Positions 46,001-56,700 of a stretch of DNA of 64,000 nt are shown here, piece by piece. The notes under the pieces were generated by a model that worked only from the letters and a program-made list of their open reading frames with translations, was not told the origin of the DNA and did not search any database. The stretch is taken from the NCBI GenBank assembly GCA_963931865.1, contig OZ007506.1, positions 6,403,393 to 6,467,392 on the forward strand, written 5' to 3'. Within the stretch, counting starts at the first letter, position 1; each line of letters opens with the position of its first letter. The position numbers and the translations under genes were made by a program. This DNA is from Axinella damicornis. Lineage: Eukaryota; Porifera; Demospongiae; Axinellida; Axinellidae.

Positions 46001-47788
46001 CTGACTGAAGCTAATGTTGCTAAATTTGAGTTATCACTGATGTAACTAAGTGTACACAGCAAGGCATACCTTCTTATGTGCTTGTAAATGCGGCTGTATT
46101 GTTTCCTATTCTAGGGATGTGCATTTTCTTACGCTTGATTATTGTTGCTGTGTACATATTCTACATTGTAGGTTGGTCTGGCTGTTGGTGATGTTGATCG
46201 TCTTCAGAAAACTGCTAGTGAGAACAGAATTGAATTACAGGTGAATACTTACATTAGTGGCTACAAGCAAGACTTTATAAACTCTTGCTAGTCTGCAGTC
46301 ATTCATTGTACGTTTCACTGTAACTGCTTTTTCAGATTGACCTCGTCCTAAGTTTCGAGGAGCTGCTTGAGTCTCTGGGTATTCGCCATCGTTGTGTGAT
46401 TAAGCAGTCAAAGACACATTATCCGAACGTGCCGGTGACCTTGCTTCCTCGATGGTGTAAGAGAGGTACTAGTGATTCCCTCTTGGTTCATAACGCTGAG
46501 CATGCAAAGGTTCGAAAGAAGATGGCCAAGTGGTATTCAAAGTTGTGGGTCACAGATGAGTACCAGACCTCCGGAGAGAGTGTCTCTGATGCTATCAAGC
46601 TACCTCCGGTAGGTACTTCAATAGTCATGCCATGATCAAATTTAGCACTGTGGAACTATTGAAATGAACAGTGATATGGATATGTCTTCCTTTGACAATG
46701 CGATAATTCCTTTGTGTATACGTATTTACATGTTCCATTTTGGGGGGCATTGGGCATTCCATTTTAGCACATAAATGGAAGGGCAAAACACGTACTGTAG
46801 TCCCAAATATACTCTTCCTTTGAGTAAACAAAGTGCTCCTCTAAGTGCTCCATGGATGTGGGCAAGCATAAAATCTACACATGCTATACTACCCAGTGAA
46901 TCTTGGTTAGTTTGTGAATTTTACAAAAGGTGGTTTGAAGTTTAAGCTCAAAGTAGTATAGAACATATGATCGGGAGACATGTTGTAGATCTTTGTTCCT
47001 TCTCAGTTGTGTAGTTAAGGTCCTGTTATGGGCATGGATTCCGTTAAAAACAAACTCCTTTCATGGACTGGTTATCTAGCTCTCTCTCCACAACATGTTG
47101 TTGTGAATAGCACATTACTGATTGCAGCCATCTTACTTGCTCATTCAGGACTCCCTAGAAGAGGAGCTGCGTAAACAGAGTGAGCATCAGAGTGAGCAGC
47201 TGGAAACCAAACTGAAGGAACAGAGTGAGCAACAAGGTCGGCAGATAGAGGCCAAGCTGAAGGAACAGAGTGATCAGTTTGAAGCCAAGCTGACGGAACA
47301 GTTGGAGGCCAAGCTATTGGAACACGGTGGAAAACAGAACGAGCAGTTTCATGAGGCAATCAGACAGCTTTCAGACTGTCATAAGGTGTGTAGATAGACT
47401 AAGAATTTGTTGAGTGTTTAGTGTGAACAGACACACGTTGGTGTTATGTGATAAACAATGGACTGCTTAAGTTTGTGCCGTAGTTGATAATAAATGTGAC
47501 TTGTGGTGCATCTGATCACATCATACAGCTTCACTTCCATGCAGCATGTGTACTAGTATCTCTGCAGCTGGAGCATTTACAGTGACTATGCGGTGTTTTA
47601 GTTTCACTCTGTGCTGTAATTGACTCAAAGTTGGCATCCCATATAATGTTATTCCACTACAGGAACTGGCAAAGCAGTCAGAGGAGCAGGCAAAGAAGAT
47701 GGAGGAACACACAGAGCAGCTGGCTGGTGAGGTTGCTTCCCTGAGAGAGGCACTCGAGAAACTTATCACCCAGATGGCTACAAAGTGA
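28009..47788 (+). CDS. TRPA: TRPA-type ion channel with 17 ankyrin repeats, 33 exons
   Basis: Non-selective cation channel of the TRPA class. Exons start 28009, 29615, 29978, 30825, 31102, 31448, 32144, 32547, 33215, 33520, 34853, 35415, 36013, 37850, 38520, 39064, 39258, 39705, 40860, 41760, 41978, 42747, 43416, 43637, 43881, 44337, 44578, 44705, 45679, 46172, 46336, 47149 and 47663; phases close to about 1380 aa. A 199-nt module exon (28% into the N-terminus, ...LIQKGV) occurs twice, at 29615 and 34853, each followed by INTKS/VNTKS. Ankyrin exons are 93-102 nt, phase 0, one repeat each (TPLHVAA...[11 protein letters not shown]): seven after the first module, ten after the second. Then come [13 protein letters not shown]1 ([17 protein letters not shown]), S2-S5 (exon 44705), a pore loop [10 protein letters not shown]6 and [13 protein letters not shown], the TRPA post-S6 signature, and a C-terminal coiled coil (KEQSEQ repeats). 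The ATG is preceded by an in-frame TAA. Confidence 0.93.
33960..34711. mobile_element. hAT-like element with CAGGGTTTCATACAG ends
   Basis: Left CAGGGTTTCATACAGGATTT and right CTGTATGAAACCCTG are 15-bp inverted repeats with CAG/CTG tips. G-rich stretches follow inside both ends (poly-G at 33986 and 34622-34643). Lies in the TRPA intron before the second module. No clean 8-bp duplication. Confidence 0.6.
34137..34557. mobile_element. Nested element with CAGGGGCGGAT ends
   Basis: Inside the previous element: left CAGGGGCGGATACAGG and right GATCCGCCACTG, flanked by CTTAT on both sides. A short open frame at 34207-34485 shows no recognisable protein. Confidence 0.5.
36850..36926. mobile_element. 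Hairpin remnant with GGCCTTGGAACGAGGCTA end
   Basis: Inverted repeat TTTCGCAGCGGTGGAGAAAA / TTTTCTCCACCACTGCGA, followed by a hairpin-family right end. TRPA intron after exon 36013. Confidence 0.55.
37062..37678 (-). mobile_element. Repeat with ACTAGAGGTG and CGCGGGGTAATAA ends (copy 1)
   Basis: Homologous in reverse to 53519-53928: shared ACTAGAGGTGYTCA...ACCCCG at one end and GCGCATGCGC plus GGGGTAATA at the other, with (CAGA)n just inside. Contains an internal duplication (GAGGTGGRGCCAAATGTTA at about 37256 and 37428). TRPA intron. Confidence 0.6.
38904..39021. repeat. ACATGCATGACCACTGGTAT tandem repeat, 4 copies
   Basis: Two adjacent 25-bp copies, then after a short spacer two more, in the TRPA intron before exon 39064. 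A run of about 26 C lies upstream near 38726-38751. Confidence 0.85.
39364..39453. mobile_element. Hairpin element inserted at a TRPA splice donor
   Basis: Arms AGTGCATGATGACGTCATCA and TGATGTCATCATGCACT around a GC-rich loop; same family as 20237-20299. Flanks GAGTAAGTC (39355-39363) and GAGTAAGTG (39454-39462) match at 8 of 9 bases. The left copy contains the GTAAGT donor of the ankyrin exon 39258-39356, so insertion duplicated the donor. Confidence 0.85.
41320..41388. mobile_element. Hairpin element, TAGCCTCGTTCCCAG family
   Basis: Starts TAGCCTCGTTCCCAGGCCCC and ends GAGCCTGGGAACGAGGCTA. TRPA intron after exon 40860. Confidence 0.85.
42154..42225. mobile_element. Hairpin element with exact 9-bp target-site duplication
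   Basis: Starts TAGCCTCGTTCCCAGACTCC and ends GAGCCTGGGAACGAGGCTA. CCTGATGTC flanks both sides exactly. TRPA intron after exon 41978. Confidence 0.9.
44159..44227. mobile_element. Hairpin element, TAGCCTCATTCCCAG family
   Basis: Starts TAGCCTCATTCCCAGGCCTT and ends AAGGCCTGGGAACGAGGCTA. TRPA intron before the S1 exon. Confidence 0.85.
45355..45424. repeat. 70-bp perfect palindrome in the TRPA pore intron
   Basis: GGTTCATCAGGTTTTTCATG ... CATGAAACCTGATGAACC with centre GATGAAGTTCATC; essentially complete self-complementarity apart from a T-run length change. Ends differ from the main hairpin family. Confidence 0.85.
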
Positions 47789-49053
47789 AACTGTGATGAT
47801 TAAACCATTAATAGCAGCGATTGCTGTTTCCCTCAGAATGAGTAGTGAACATTTATCATAGAACACTAGATATAACATGCAGCTAGTTTTAGCACCTTTT
47901 GTTTCACAGCTACCAGATGTTTTAGTGTACAAAGTTGTTTATGATTGTTTCTATAGTATGCAGCATATATTTTTTAAGGAAAGACATATTATATGAATGC
48001 AACACAATTTTCAGTGGAGTCAAGCAGTAAATAAGCAATAGTGGAGTATTGATCACATGCTTCCAATGCAAGAGAAACTGTTGCACGACACGCATGGCAA
48101 CAAGCAAGGTATTCGACTAAGGTTGGATGGTACTTTGTGTATAGTGCTTCCAACCATAGTGCTGCATGGGTGCGCGGGGAAATGACCATCAGCACTGCAC
48201 GGTTCTAGCTATACACTTATACTACAATAATCGCTAGTAGCATTTATTTAAGCTAATTGCCTGAAAAAATAAAAGGTACACACTTTCATGTAGTTAGCTA
48301 TTATGACTGTGCCAGATTGAACTCTTATGCAAGACAATGCAAGAATTAAACTGACCTTGCATATTAAATTTCTGTCAATTAAGGTCAGGTATCCAGCAAT
48401 AATTTATATTTTATTGGGAGGGTGGTTACCGTAATGCATGATTGCTACTCTGTGGGGTATGACAACCTATACACTATCGTTAGTCCGTAGGGAAGTATGT
48501 ACATAGTAAAGATATATATAGCGGGCATGGTCTCTACCATTAATTCTGTCGGCTAATATATAGCTAGTCAGACTAATACCCAGAATCGGTCCTATACATG
48601 CACACATGGCTCTATGTGTATGTAGCTGGCAATGCAGTATGGATTGTGTTGGTCAGAAGTCGATAGGCATCTCAGCCTGTTATTGATCTTCTTGCATTTC
48701 CTAGTAAAACTGATTCTTCACATCATTCTATTATAATAGCTCCTTGGTTGTGATAAATTTGTCTGCATGCATCTGTTTTGGGCCAACGACAACCCCATGC
48801 ACCTATAGCCAATGTAATTACTCAAAGCCAGTATAAATCCTTCGTATAATTATAGTGTCTGACTGATTAGCCTTGTTCCCAGGCTGCACTCCAGGATGAA
48901 ATGTGAGCCTAGGCCTCAAACTGTGAGGTCAGTACTCCAAATGCAGCAAACAACCATTTTATGAAATTTAATGCAGTAAAATGCTGTTGAAATTCTACAA
49001 ACATGCACACTGCTATAATATAGTTACTGAGTCAGAATAGTGCATGACAGTCA
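47789..49053. other. Spacer between TRPA and receptor-like genes (tail to tail)
   Basis: AT-rich and without a recognised gene. A lone hairpin arm (TTAGCCTTGTTCCCAGGCTG) lies near 48869. AATAAA at about 48266 could serve the TRPA transcript. Confidence 0.4.
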
Positions 49054-50390
49054 TCAATCTACCACCTCATATATTATACTAGCATCATCCTCTTGCGTAA
49101 GTGTTTCCACCTCGCCATACACGGGGCTTGCAGAGAGTTGTACTATACCATCTTGTGTGGAAGATCCAATCGTGAACAGGCCATATGCAGGGTTTTGAGA
49201 AACTTGAACCACACCTTCTTGTAAGGAAGGTCCAATCTGGGCATACACATGGCTTTGAGAAGCATCGTCTTTTGTGAAAGTTTCAATATCAGCATACTCA
49301 GGGTTTTGAACTGTAGCATCTTCATGAGTGGAAGTTTCAACTTGGCTGTATACAGGATCTTGAACTTTGCAAATGTTAGCAGTGTACGTAGGACATTCAC
49401 TTCTCAGGAAATTTCTGCAAGAATATGAAACATTTTTCTGCACCTCTTTGTCAAATCGTATAGTCTCTAAGTAATAGTTATTTACCAGATTTTGTGCATT
49501 ATGGTCTATTAGTGCACTGAGGGCACTATAGTAACGGTCAAGGGCGGGATAATGCACGAGCTGAAGTCAAGTACATTATCCACCCGAGATCGTTACATCT
49601 ACACTAAGCTAAGTTAGCCCTGTAATGCACGTTATATAATGCTACTCACTTACGTACCCCAAACAGCCGTTGGTCTTTGCAAAGCGTGCAATATCTTGGT
49701 AATGCACATTACATTTAAAGTACAATCATGTGTTCTGAGGCATACGATTCGTTGAGGGTCACATGAGTAACACTAATGTATACTTCAGATATTATTCTAA
49801 CTGTGGTGGCCTTGCATGCAGATCAAAGTTCAGACCAAACTCTGATGATCAAACCACATGCAGAAGAATATTTGCCATGCATATACTATAGCTTAATGCT
49901 TGCATGCCTAATACTGCCTCCATGTACAAGGGTGTAGACAAGTTCGTAATGGTAGTGGGGGCTAGAAAAGCATTGTGCATGAAGCACGCACAATTTTTTT
50001 AATTCTTAACCCTTTAACTACGGAATTCTTCTCCCCAAGACAACACATTTTTGTGCATCCAGCGCACACCACCTTCGTAGGTGTTCCCCTCCCACAGCAT
50101 TTGCTCCTCAGCGGCCAGACTTGGTGGGGCTCGCACACATGAGGAGCCCCCTCTGGCAATACTGTTAATGATATTCATGACCCCACAAGCCTAGCAATCG
50201 GAGGTCAAAGGTGGATGTCAGCCGAATTCTTGCCCAGGATCTCCCTCAACTTGGGCCAGATCTGACTGCTGGCACATCATGCACCATCAATCTGCATGTT
50301 TTCTTGAGGACCCGTTTGAGGCCCTCGGTTGGGGTCTATGAATCTCAAAAAGCTTGAGGGGGCGCTGCTCCCTTCCCCCCGACATTTGAA

Positions 50391-50431
<41 letters not shown>

Positions 50432-53400
50432 AGGGTTAATCACAAAACAAACAGAATCTGATAGCTACTCGAATAGTGTAGCATCATTGTATCACCCAAT
50501 AACAGGTGTTTAATTGGACATTTCAAACTGCACAGGCTTTAAATTTCAGCTTATCTACTCCTTTGAGTGAATCAAAGCAGTCTACGTATGTGGCATGAAA
50601 ACATGTAGTATATATATAGCACATTGTAATTCCATTCATATGTATGATACAGTCTATTGCTATAATAACCACATGCACCAACTTACTAACCTCTCCATGT
50701 ATTCCCTTCTCTTTATCTTCAATTTCTTGTTCAGTCTATAATCACATGGAGGCAACAATGTGCATCAATAATACCTGACAGTTTGCATGTTGAGTCATTG
50801 CTGATAGTGTGCTCATAGCTATTCAGTTAATATCCTCATAACCAGACATCAACCTACTTCTCACCTAGCTTTCTTATAATCAGAACTCCTCTTCCAGTGG
50901 ACGAGAGGATTGAGATAGAGCTATACGTAGTTAAAACAAGAGAGTAGCCATGCCTTGCTGATCATGAGACCGGATAAATTTAAGGCCGCATGCAGAGCGA
51001 AGGCAGAGTCAATGAGTCCCTCTTTACAGGTTGACACTAGGTTGAATTGCTTCATGCAGCTGCAGTTAGCCTAATTACCCCCATGCAAAGTTTAACCCAC
51101 CTCTTGCCTTTTGTATATGTGAGTTACGTGGGTGGATCAAATGCAGCAACTGTGGGTGTATATTCCCAAGCAATGGTTTACAGAAATGCAGGCATTTATG
51201 GAAATTAAAATTAGACCATGGCTGAGCAAATATTTGGAGCGTGCAGGGCTCTCTAATTGTTAGACCAGAGGAGGCTGGACATACATTTCCTGCGTACATG
51301 ACTATGCACTGTGATCGAGCAGAAATAGTTGTTTTACATTCCTAATCTCAACATGGCCTGGGACTAAGGTGCCAATGAAAAGTGAAGCTAACCAGCTGGT
51401 CCGCCATGCATCCTGCATGGCCAATCTAGCCTCGTTACGTTCCCAGGCCTACCCTGTTCTCTGTTCTTCGGTTTGCGTTGACGATGATGCGGAAGAGCGG
51501 CCGTGCCGCTCTTCCACATCCGTTGTCACTGCAAACTGAAGAACAGAAACAGGGTAGGCCTGGGAACGAGGCTATGGCTGATCAGCCATACAGCTATATA
51601 AGTGACCCAGGGATTGACGGCATAATTATTTGGAATCTACTCCACTAGAACTTTCGAATGATGCCAATTATGTTGAGAGCTGTGCAAAGGCTTCAGTACA
51701 GAAACAGAATATAAATTTGTCTAGACACACATGTTACATGACTTGTCCAACCTCCTCTGTTGTATGCCTGTTTTGTGGTTTATGGGAAACCCCACTTGAG
51801 GCTGTTCATTTAGACCACTCTGCTACCCCCTCTGGTTTTTTTNNNNNNNNNNNNNNNNNNNNNNNNNNNNNNNNNNNNNNNNNNNNNNNNNNNNNNNNNN
51901 NNNNNNNNNNNNNNNNNNNNNNNNNNNNNNNNNNNNNNNNNNNNNNNNNNNNNNNNNNNNNNNNNNNNNNNNNNNNNNNNNNNNNNNNNNNNNNNNNNNN
52001 NNNNNNNNNNNNNNNNNNNNNNNNNNNNNNNNNNNNNNNNNNATACGCAGACAAATCAACGTGCATATTCATAGCCAGTCATTGATATTCACAGCTTAGC
52101 TACCACAGTGCTTGTTGTTTTACCTACCTCTTAGTCTAAACTTGCTATCGCAACATGAGAATAAACATGCTTACAAACAGAGAATCCTTGAAATAAAGCA
52201 TGCTTCTTTCTCCCTTATTGAATTTGTGATGTCATCAACTGGAGGCCTTGGACACATTGCGACCTCAACATAGCTACAAGCGTCTTGCCACCCTCCTTGC
52301 AGAAAAATGGGACCAACCTTACAGGTACAACTCAGATGCCATTTGTCATTCTCCCTCCTTTGAACTTCAATCCAAGCCATACGAGGGACTCGCTCATCAT
52401 CTGACAGGGCTTTGAGATTCGACCTGCCACAGATTGATCTAGTGATAAGTGAGTCGCTAGTATCCTAGGAACGAGGCTAGCATAGTACCGTAGTTAGAAG
52501 TACCAGACATTGGTGGCCCTACTTGCAAATCAAACTCCAGACCATATGTATCATGATATATATTCAACCAGACTCTGGTCACCCTGTTGCATCTCAGTGC
52601 CTCCTCCACTGTGGTGGTCGAAGAATGTATCCACAACCACAAATGTTGTGTAGCTTCACTTCTAACGTTTAGTAATTATAGGTACGTGACTTAGTTAATT
52701 GTTTACCCATCTGTCTGTTGGAGGACCTATAGTACTAGTGGTCAAGCAGTGTAAATCAATGCACATTGTTTGGAAGTGCAGCTGCAGATCCACAGAAACT
52801 TGAGCTAGGTTATCTCAACAGGCCTACTAGGTTTTCCTATTGGATAGCTACCAAAGTAGGCTGCACTTGTGTGCTCATTCCTTGGTCACCATGCAAGGGG
52901 GCCCTGAGATGCAACTGAGGTGACCACAGCCTGGTTAAAACAACCCTTCTCGTTTTACATACTGATATGATCAAACCACATGCAGAAATAAAATTATTTT
53001 GACATGCATGGCAAATGATTGCACGCCTGATACTGCATGCACAAAAGCAGTCTAGTATGTGTAGCATGAAAGATACAGTGGTGCATTGTGGTTGCACTCA
53101 TTTGTATGACTACAATCTATTCAACTGTAGTAAACCTGCATATACCAACTTACTAACAATTGCATGTATTCCTTTTTCAATTCCTTCAATTTCTTGTTCG
53201 ATCTAAATATGGAGGCAAAATTGTGCATCAATAATACCAGGACAGTTTGTAATGATAATTTGGAGGAGCCTTTGCCGACAGAAGGGTTCTGAATTGTCCT
53301 CATTGAAGCTAATTAGGTTGCCTCAGTTAATGTTAGCCTCATAACCATGCAGGCATGATTGCCACATGAACCTACTTAGCTTTCTTGTAACCAGTTCCTC

Positions 53401-54925
53401 AAGAAATTGGTCAGGAAAATAATTCAGGTGTAATTGGAACTTAAGTTACTACATTTACGTATAAGCTATTCGCTAGCTAGTTGTGGTTTGTGGGGCAAAA
53501 GCTATTCACACTTTCATTATTACCCCGTGCGCATGCGCAGCAGGGGGTAGAGTGATCGGTTTGTGTCTGTCCGTCGGCTGTCCGCAGTCCAAGCGCTGTT
53601 TGAGCAGTGAAGGCCTTATTGAAGGCTTATTTCAGGATAGAAGTGTCAGAATTCAGAAAATACTAGCGTCTACATAACTCACAGACCAGAGATCTACTCG
53701 AGAGGCTGAGAAAAGCTGCGTGAAAGTCGTGCTTCTAATTTATACAATTTGACCACACCCAATTTCTAACATTACTGCCACAACTTACGGTATCTCATTC
53801 TGCATGCTGACATCGCTGTATTATCCATGAGCTAGCTCATCGTGCATGCAGCGGCTGTATGAATAGGCCTATAGCTGTCAAGTCAAAGTTGCGCACGGGG
53901 TACGTGCTCTGCTGAGCACCTCTAGTTATAAATGTTTTAAGTGACAAAAGGCAGGATCAAGGTCAGGGGATGAGGCATTGCTAAACTGCAACTGAGGCAA
54001 CCCAATTTAGGTTGAATCAACTCCGTTTCGGCTTGCAGCTTGTTTATTATGTGTGCATGCAGCTACATGCATGCACAATCAACCTGGCAGCTGGAACGAT
54101 CAAGCGGTTTTCAAGTAACATGTAGCCCTGATGATGACAGTCATGCAGGACCACTAGTCTAGCAGCCTAGCCCCTTGTTTCCCCAGCACGGATCGACTCA
54201 TGTAACTGCATGGTGAAAAGGAGGGTCTAGAAAACTGTGGACCACTTTACTTCGAAATCCATGTAGATGCAATCAGATTGCAGCTGTCACGTGTGATCTT
54301 TCAATTCAATTTGCTCAGTAACAAGCGTTGAGGACGCCTGTGTTTTGCTGCTCTCTGGCACAGCAATCAAACAGGTAGAAGTACAAGCAGCCATCGAGGT
54401 TAGCAGGCCAGAATCGACTGACTGCGGTTGTATTATTATGATGTAAAGACACATGACTTCAGCTTAATGCTTTTGTACCGAGTAAAGTGGTCCGAAGTCA
54501 CTTCTAGACCTTTCTTCTCCGTGCGTGCATACTGAAAGCAATTTGTGTGCTGGAGAAAGCGAAGGCTAGCTTGTTAGACTACAGAACCACTAAGTATCGA
54601 TATGCTGTGTGCTTGCATGATGATCCAAAGATTTGACTTTACTGGACTTTGACAGAAAAACAGCTGCAGGCATTGAGTTAATTTTCGTAGATTGAAACAC
54701 CCAAGGGTTCCTGGTGTAACAGAACACCGTACCGAGTTACGGCGCCGCACTACATATTCAGTGCAGTAAACTGTACACTCAGTCATGATTCTGTATACTA
54801 GTAGTATATATACCTTTGCAGACAGCATATTGCAATTGCACAAAGGACAATGCACAGTATCAGCACACTGTACACGCCAATGGTGGGCCCAACCACCTGC
54901 AGCACCTCTTCCATGACTCTTGCAC
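49054..54925 (-). CDS. Receptor-like protein: transmembrane, juxtamembrane and tyrosine-motif tail exons (5' part missing)
   Basis: Minus-strand exons in matching phase: 54925-54814 encodes a transmembrane helix (GPTIGVYSVLILCIVLCAIA); 50735-50691 a basic juxtamembrane segment (LNKKLKIKRREYMER); 49414-49054 a 119-residue tail. The tail carries repeated Y-x-x-V/I/L units (VYSQVE, EYADIE, VYAQIG, AYGLF, VYGEVE, YEVVD), which look like SH2/phosphotyrosine docking sites. A second juxtamembrane exon, 53202-53158 (SNKKLKELKKEYMQL), has the same 45-nt length and phase, so it could be an alternative or additional cassette. No extracellular exons or signal peptide were found between 54926 and 56900, so the gene is either 5'-incomplete here or decaying. 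Intron 49415-50690 holds a TTAA-flanked element; a gap at 51843-52042 interrupts another intron. Family not identified. Confidence 0.6.
50010..50435 (-). mobile_element. TTAA-flanked non-autonomous piggyBac-like element (copy 2, reversed)
   Basis: TTAA at 50006-50009 and 50436-50439, ends CCCTTTAA and TTAAAGGG. Matches 17202-17789 in reverse complement over its left 340 bp. The other end has been replaced by a run of about 37 G (50391-50427). Confidence 0.8.
51427..51574. mobile_element. Largest hairpin element, 148 bp
   Basis: Arms of about 65 bp start TAGCCTCGTTACGTTCCCAG and end GGCCTGGGAACGAGGCTA; the loop centre is GAGCGGCCGTGCCGCTC. Flanks TGGCCAATC and TGGCTGATC agree at 7 of 9 bases. 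The left arm carries a 5-bp GTTAC insertion. Confidence 0.88.
51843..52042. other. Assembly gap (200 N)
   Basis: Exactly 200 undetermined bases, a placeholder length. Reading frames through it are artefacts. Confidence 0.99.
52212..52385 (+). pseudogene. Possible retroelement reverse-transcriptase-region fragment
   Basis: A short frame containing SYKRLATLLAEKWDQPY ends at a stop near 52409. Similar K-R-L-A-x-x-L-A-E-K-W-x-x-P-Y phrases occur near the ends of some animal retroelement or orphan mobile ORFs, normally followed by SxxxxWLRC; here the sequence diverges, suggesting a frameshift. Weak assignment. Confidence 0.3.
53519..53928 (+). mobile_element. Repeat with ATTACCCCGTGCGCATGCGC end (copy 2)
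   Basis: Reverse-orientation homologue of 37062-37678: start TTATTACCCCGTGCGCATGC, then CGGTTTGTGTCTGTCCG, and end GCACGGGGTACGTGCTC...CACCTCTAGT. Lies in the intron between juxtamembrane cassette and transmembrane exon. Confidence 0.6.
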
Positions 54926-56561
54926 CTGCAGTCAAACGCGAATTACGTGGAGGCGGTCTGGAGGCGTGGCTGCAAATCATAGTCTCGTTCCCAGACCTCA
55001 CCACTGGACTGCCATAAATGCCTTGATCAGTGCAGCTTCTTTCCTGGGGTTCTAAAGATATTCAACTTCTGTAGCTATGACTGAATCGTGTGATTAAGGA
55101 GGCATTGAGCTTCTATAATACTTTTCAGGCTCCTGACTCAGTTAGGCACTCCACGCTTTAGCCTCATATATCTATGCCTCTAAACCAGAAGCCTCTCAGG
55201 AGTGATCATGCAGCATTAAAATTGCCAGGTTCTTCTAATGCTAACTTCAGTGCTAATATATGTACGGTCCTCAGTATTTGGTGAATAACTTAATACCTTG
55301 TATACCTGCTGCCAATCTATGTTATGTTCACAGTGCATGCAAGCACATAATTATATTTACACTGTTGCATATTTCCAAGCATTGTAACAACTAGCTACCC
55401 TGTCATGATCACTTTCCATAACACCTTGTATAATTATAGAGACAAAAACCCTTCCCATGCATGAACATTGAGGTTCATAGTTTTCACTGAGGAACAACTC
55501 CATGCTGCTGCCATTGGTCAATTATTGTCCAGCGGTTTGGTTCAAGTTGCTAAGAGTTTCTATGCATGGTGGCATTTGTTCACAATAGATGTCACCAAAA
55601 GACCCCATGAGTTACTGTGCCGCTAACTATTCAAATTTCATAATGAGTTCATCGTTATTTTTGTTTCCAGAAGTAACCTAATAAGTAATTGCAACGAAAC
55701 CTAGCTTGCAGAATTCCCAACACCTTTGCTCCAAAATTAAACATCAGCTTGAAAAATTGTTGACAGTTTAATCTAGACTTAACGACAACAACGTGGGATG
55801 CCCACACTCAACTAGGTACACAGGAAACAGCACTGTGATGCTAAAACAAACTCAGTTGTACCATAGTGGATGGCATTTGAAAGGCACCACCACAGTGGAC
55901 AAATCCCATGTACACTAAGCGGTGCTTTTGAGGCCAGGGTACATCCATGTACCCTAGGGTACATGGCATGGGGGCTTCATGGCAACTGTGGTTTTCTGTG
56001 AAAACATCATTGACACTAATATATTTTTGTATTGACGCTATGGTACAAGTCACTGAAGTCAGCTGTACCATGGCTTCGCTAGGGTGTATGAGATTTGTAC
56101 CCTTCGTGCAGTTTTATGTATTCCCTCGGGCTGTGCCCTCGGGAATACATAAAACTGCACTCAGGGTACAAATCCCATATATAAACCCTAGCAAGCCATG
56201 GTACAACTATACTACTTGTAGAATGTGTGGTCAATGTGACCAATGGGTATGAACTGTGCCTTGTGTATACACAAGAGCTATTATTATGACCGAGTGCACA
56301 TTTTGTTATTCTTTTTGCAGGAAGACTATTACCGGTACTTGATTAGAGCTTGAATGGTTGGTCTTCGATATGAGCTTATGTAGTCAGTTGTGTGCTTGCA
56401 AACACTGCATGTGTATCACTCAGACTCGCCCCACAATGTCCTGCATTCCACCAGTTACATAAACCGGGTCTAAGGTTTGAAGATTCAGCATTTCGAGAGT
56501 ACATGACACTGCTCATACATTTTGAAGTTGCTGATCCCGTACAATGTTATCTCACTACAGG
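54926..56561. other. Stretch without recognised exons
   Basis: No exon supported on either strand. Contains a lone hairpin arm (TAGTCTCGTTCCCAGACC, about 54980) and the nested inverted repeat at 56064-56205. Homology to 62860-62990 (TTTCCTGGGGTTCT, CTGAATCGTGTGAT) shows that the segmental duplication extends past the transmembrane exon. Confidence 0.45.
56064..56205. repeat. 142-bp nested inverted repeat
   Basis: Outer arms TGTACCATGGCTTCGCTAGG and CCCTAGCAAGCCATGGTACA; an inner perfect hairpin GCAGTTTTATGTATTCCC / GGGAATACATAAAACTGC with loop TCGGGCTGTGCCCTC. Related TACCATAG and CCCATGTAC pieces lie at 55857-55980. Confidence 0.8.
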
Positions 56562-56700
56562 AACTGGCAAAGCAGTCAGAGGAGCAGGCAAAGAAGATCG
56601 ATGGAAGAACATGCTGAGCAGCTGGCTGGTGAGGTTGCTTCCCTGATCATGAGGGTGGCACTTGAAAACTTATCACCCAGATGGCTACAAAGTAAAACTG
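56562..56700 (+). pseudogene. Frameshifted copy of the last TRPA exon
   Basis: Matches 47663-47788 (acceptor CACTACAG, then GAACTGGCAAAGCAGTCAGA) at about 90%. Small insertions (AAGATCGATGG for AAGATGG; ATCATGAGGGTGGC for GAGAGAGGC) break the frame, and the TGA stop has become TAA A. It lies just left of the duplicated receptor tail exon, as the parent lies left of its own. Confidence 0.85.

Noticed and set aside
51630..52085. 151-codon open frame
   Set aside because: Most of it crosses the 200-N gap.
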